This document shows positions 13,667 to 14,056 of a DNA stretch of 14,056 nt, one piece after another. Both the position numbers and the translations under genes were made by a program. The DNA is from Acholeplasmataceae bacterium (GTDB lineage: Bacteria > Bacillota > Negativicutes > Acidaminococcales > Acidaminococcaceae). The notes below the pieces were generated by a model. It was not told the DNA's origin, did no database searches, and saw only the letters and a program-made list of their open reading frames with translations. The stretch's first letter is position 1. Every line of letters begins with the position of its first letter. The DNA is taken from assembly GCA_012719555.1 (NCBI GenBank), contig JAAYAE010000275.1:1-14056 (forward strand), read 5' to 3'.

Positions 13667-13786
13667 TGATAACTTCCTCCTAATCGCCACGTTTCTAAGA
13701 ACGGACATACTCCGTGAAAATCTCCCTGTCATAAGCAGGCAAGCAACCTCTCACTTCATCGCAATACCATACAAATAAACACAATA
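13667..13786 (-). promoter_or_regulatory. Untranslated leader upstream of rpsJ
   Basis: About 120 bases between the tuf terminator-like hairpin and rpsJ. The transcript can form CCTG-CAGG (13736-13739 with 13725-13728, 7-base loop) and a perfect ACGGA-TCCGT hairpin (13711-13715 with 13701-13705, loop GTATG). No consensus -35/-10 promoter pair was found. Such a leader could be a target for autoregulation by L4, as in enterobacteria, but this is inference. The in-frame open stretch here lacks a ribosome-binding site. Confidence 0.45.
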
Positions 13787-13813
13787 AGATGAGGGGCTAA
13801 AAGCCCCCCATCT
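13772..13813 (-). terminator. Terminator-like hairpin after tuf
   Basis: The transcript has AGATGGGGGGCT pairing with AGCCCCTCATCT (12 pairs including one G-U) around a TTT loop, 10 bases after the tuf stop, followed by TATTGTGTTTATTTG. The stem is strong but the T-rich tail is interrupted, so termination may be partial and allow read-through into rpsJ. Confidence 0.8.
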
Positions 13814-13823
13814 GGGCTCTATA

Positions 13824-14056
13824 TTATTTCTCTTCTATTGCAGTAACAACGCCAGCGCCTACAGTATGGCCGCCTTCGCGAATTGCGAAACGCAAACCTG
13901 GCTCAATAGCGATTGGTGTAATCAACTCAATATCCATTGTTACGTTATCGCCAGGCATTACCATCTCAGTTCCTTCCGGAAGATGAGCAACACCGGTTAC
14001 ATCTGTTGTACGGAAGTAAAATTGAGGACGGTAACCGTTAAAGAACGGTGTATGGC
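13824..14056 (-). CDS. tuf: Translation elongation factor EF-Tu (5' end outside window)
   Basis: GTPase that brings aminoacyl-tRNA to the ribosomal A site. The window holds the last 76 codons plus the stop, covering most of domain 3: HTPFFNGYRPQFYFRTTDVT near the start, then HLPEGTEMVMPGDNV and the C-terminal FAIREGGHTVGAGVV ending in IEEK. The GTPase domain is outside the window. tuf upstream of rpsJ fits the str-S10 arrangement (rpsL-rpsG-fusA-tuf then rpsJ) of Firmicutes. It is followed by a strong hairpin. Identification is secure; the gene is partial because the window ends. Confidence 0.98.
   Translation of the reverse strand, partial: HTPFFNGYRPQFYFRTTDVTGVAHLPEGTEMVMPGDNVTMDIELITPIAIEPGLRFAIREGGHTVGAGVVTAIEEK

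Noticed and set aside
13667..13732. In-frame N-terminal extension of rpsJ from ATG 13732
   Set aside because: The upstream ATG has no well-spaced ribosome-binding site, the extension does not match S10 proteins, and ATG 13666 has both a good site and the family N-terminus.

Overview
The window is one long block of essential housekeeping genes, all on the minus strand, so transcription runs from high to low coordinates. In transcription order it holds the end of tuf, then rpsJ-rplC-rplD-rplW-rplB-rpsS-rplV-rpsC-rplP-rpmC-rpsQ (S10 part), rplN-rplX-rplE-rpsZ-rpsH-rplF-rplR-rpsE-rpmD-rplO-secY (spc part), adk, and infA-rpmJ-rpsM-rpsK-rpsD-rpoA (alpha part). tuf lacks its 5' end and rpoA its 3' end because the window cuts them. 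No plus-strand gene, tRNA, rRNA, insertion sequence, phage gene or CRISPR array is supported.

Organism: an AT-rich (about 40% GC by eye) member of the Firmicutes. Points in favour are AAGGAGG ribosome-binding sites before nearly every gene, many GTG/TTG starts, zinc-type S14, S4, L24 and L36, a four-cysteine zinc lid in Adk, and rpsD inside the alpha cluster between rpsK and rpoA as in Clostridia and Negativicutes. In Bacilli rpsD lies elsewhere. The protein sequences look most like Negativicutes, but that is an impression from memory, not a search.

Layout: 14056-13824 is the tuf end. 13823-13667 is a terminator-like hairpin plus an untranslated leader before rpsJ. 13666-3166 is a tightly packed run of 21 genes from rpsJ to secY with gaps of about 40 bases or less. 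Three junctions overlap as TAATG (rplD/rplW, rpsC/rplP, rplP/rpmC). 3153-2509 is adk. 2508-2314 is the largest gap (195 bases) and has no convincing gene. map, which usually sits between adk and infA in Firmicutes, is missing. 2313-1 is infA to rpoA. No stretch over 300 bases lacks a gene.

Together the genes supply most small- and large-subunit proteins laid down around the ribosome core, the initiation and elongation factors IF-1 and EF-Tu, the SecY translocation channel, adenylate kinase and the RNA polymerase alpha subunit. The gene content is ordinary. The parts worth a second look are non-coding: the adk-infA gap, which can fold into a nested and possibly pseudoknotted structure; the tuf-rpsJ terminator and leader; and hairpins abutting the ribosome-binding sites of rplN and rpsQ.
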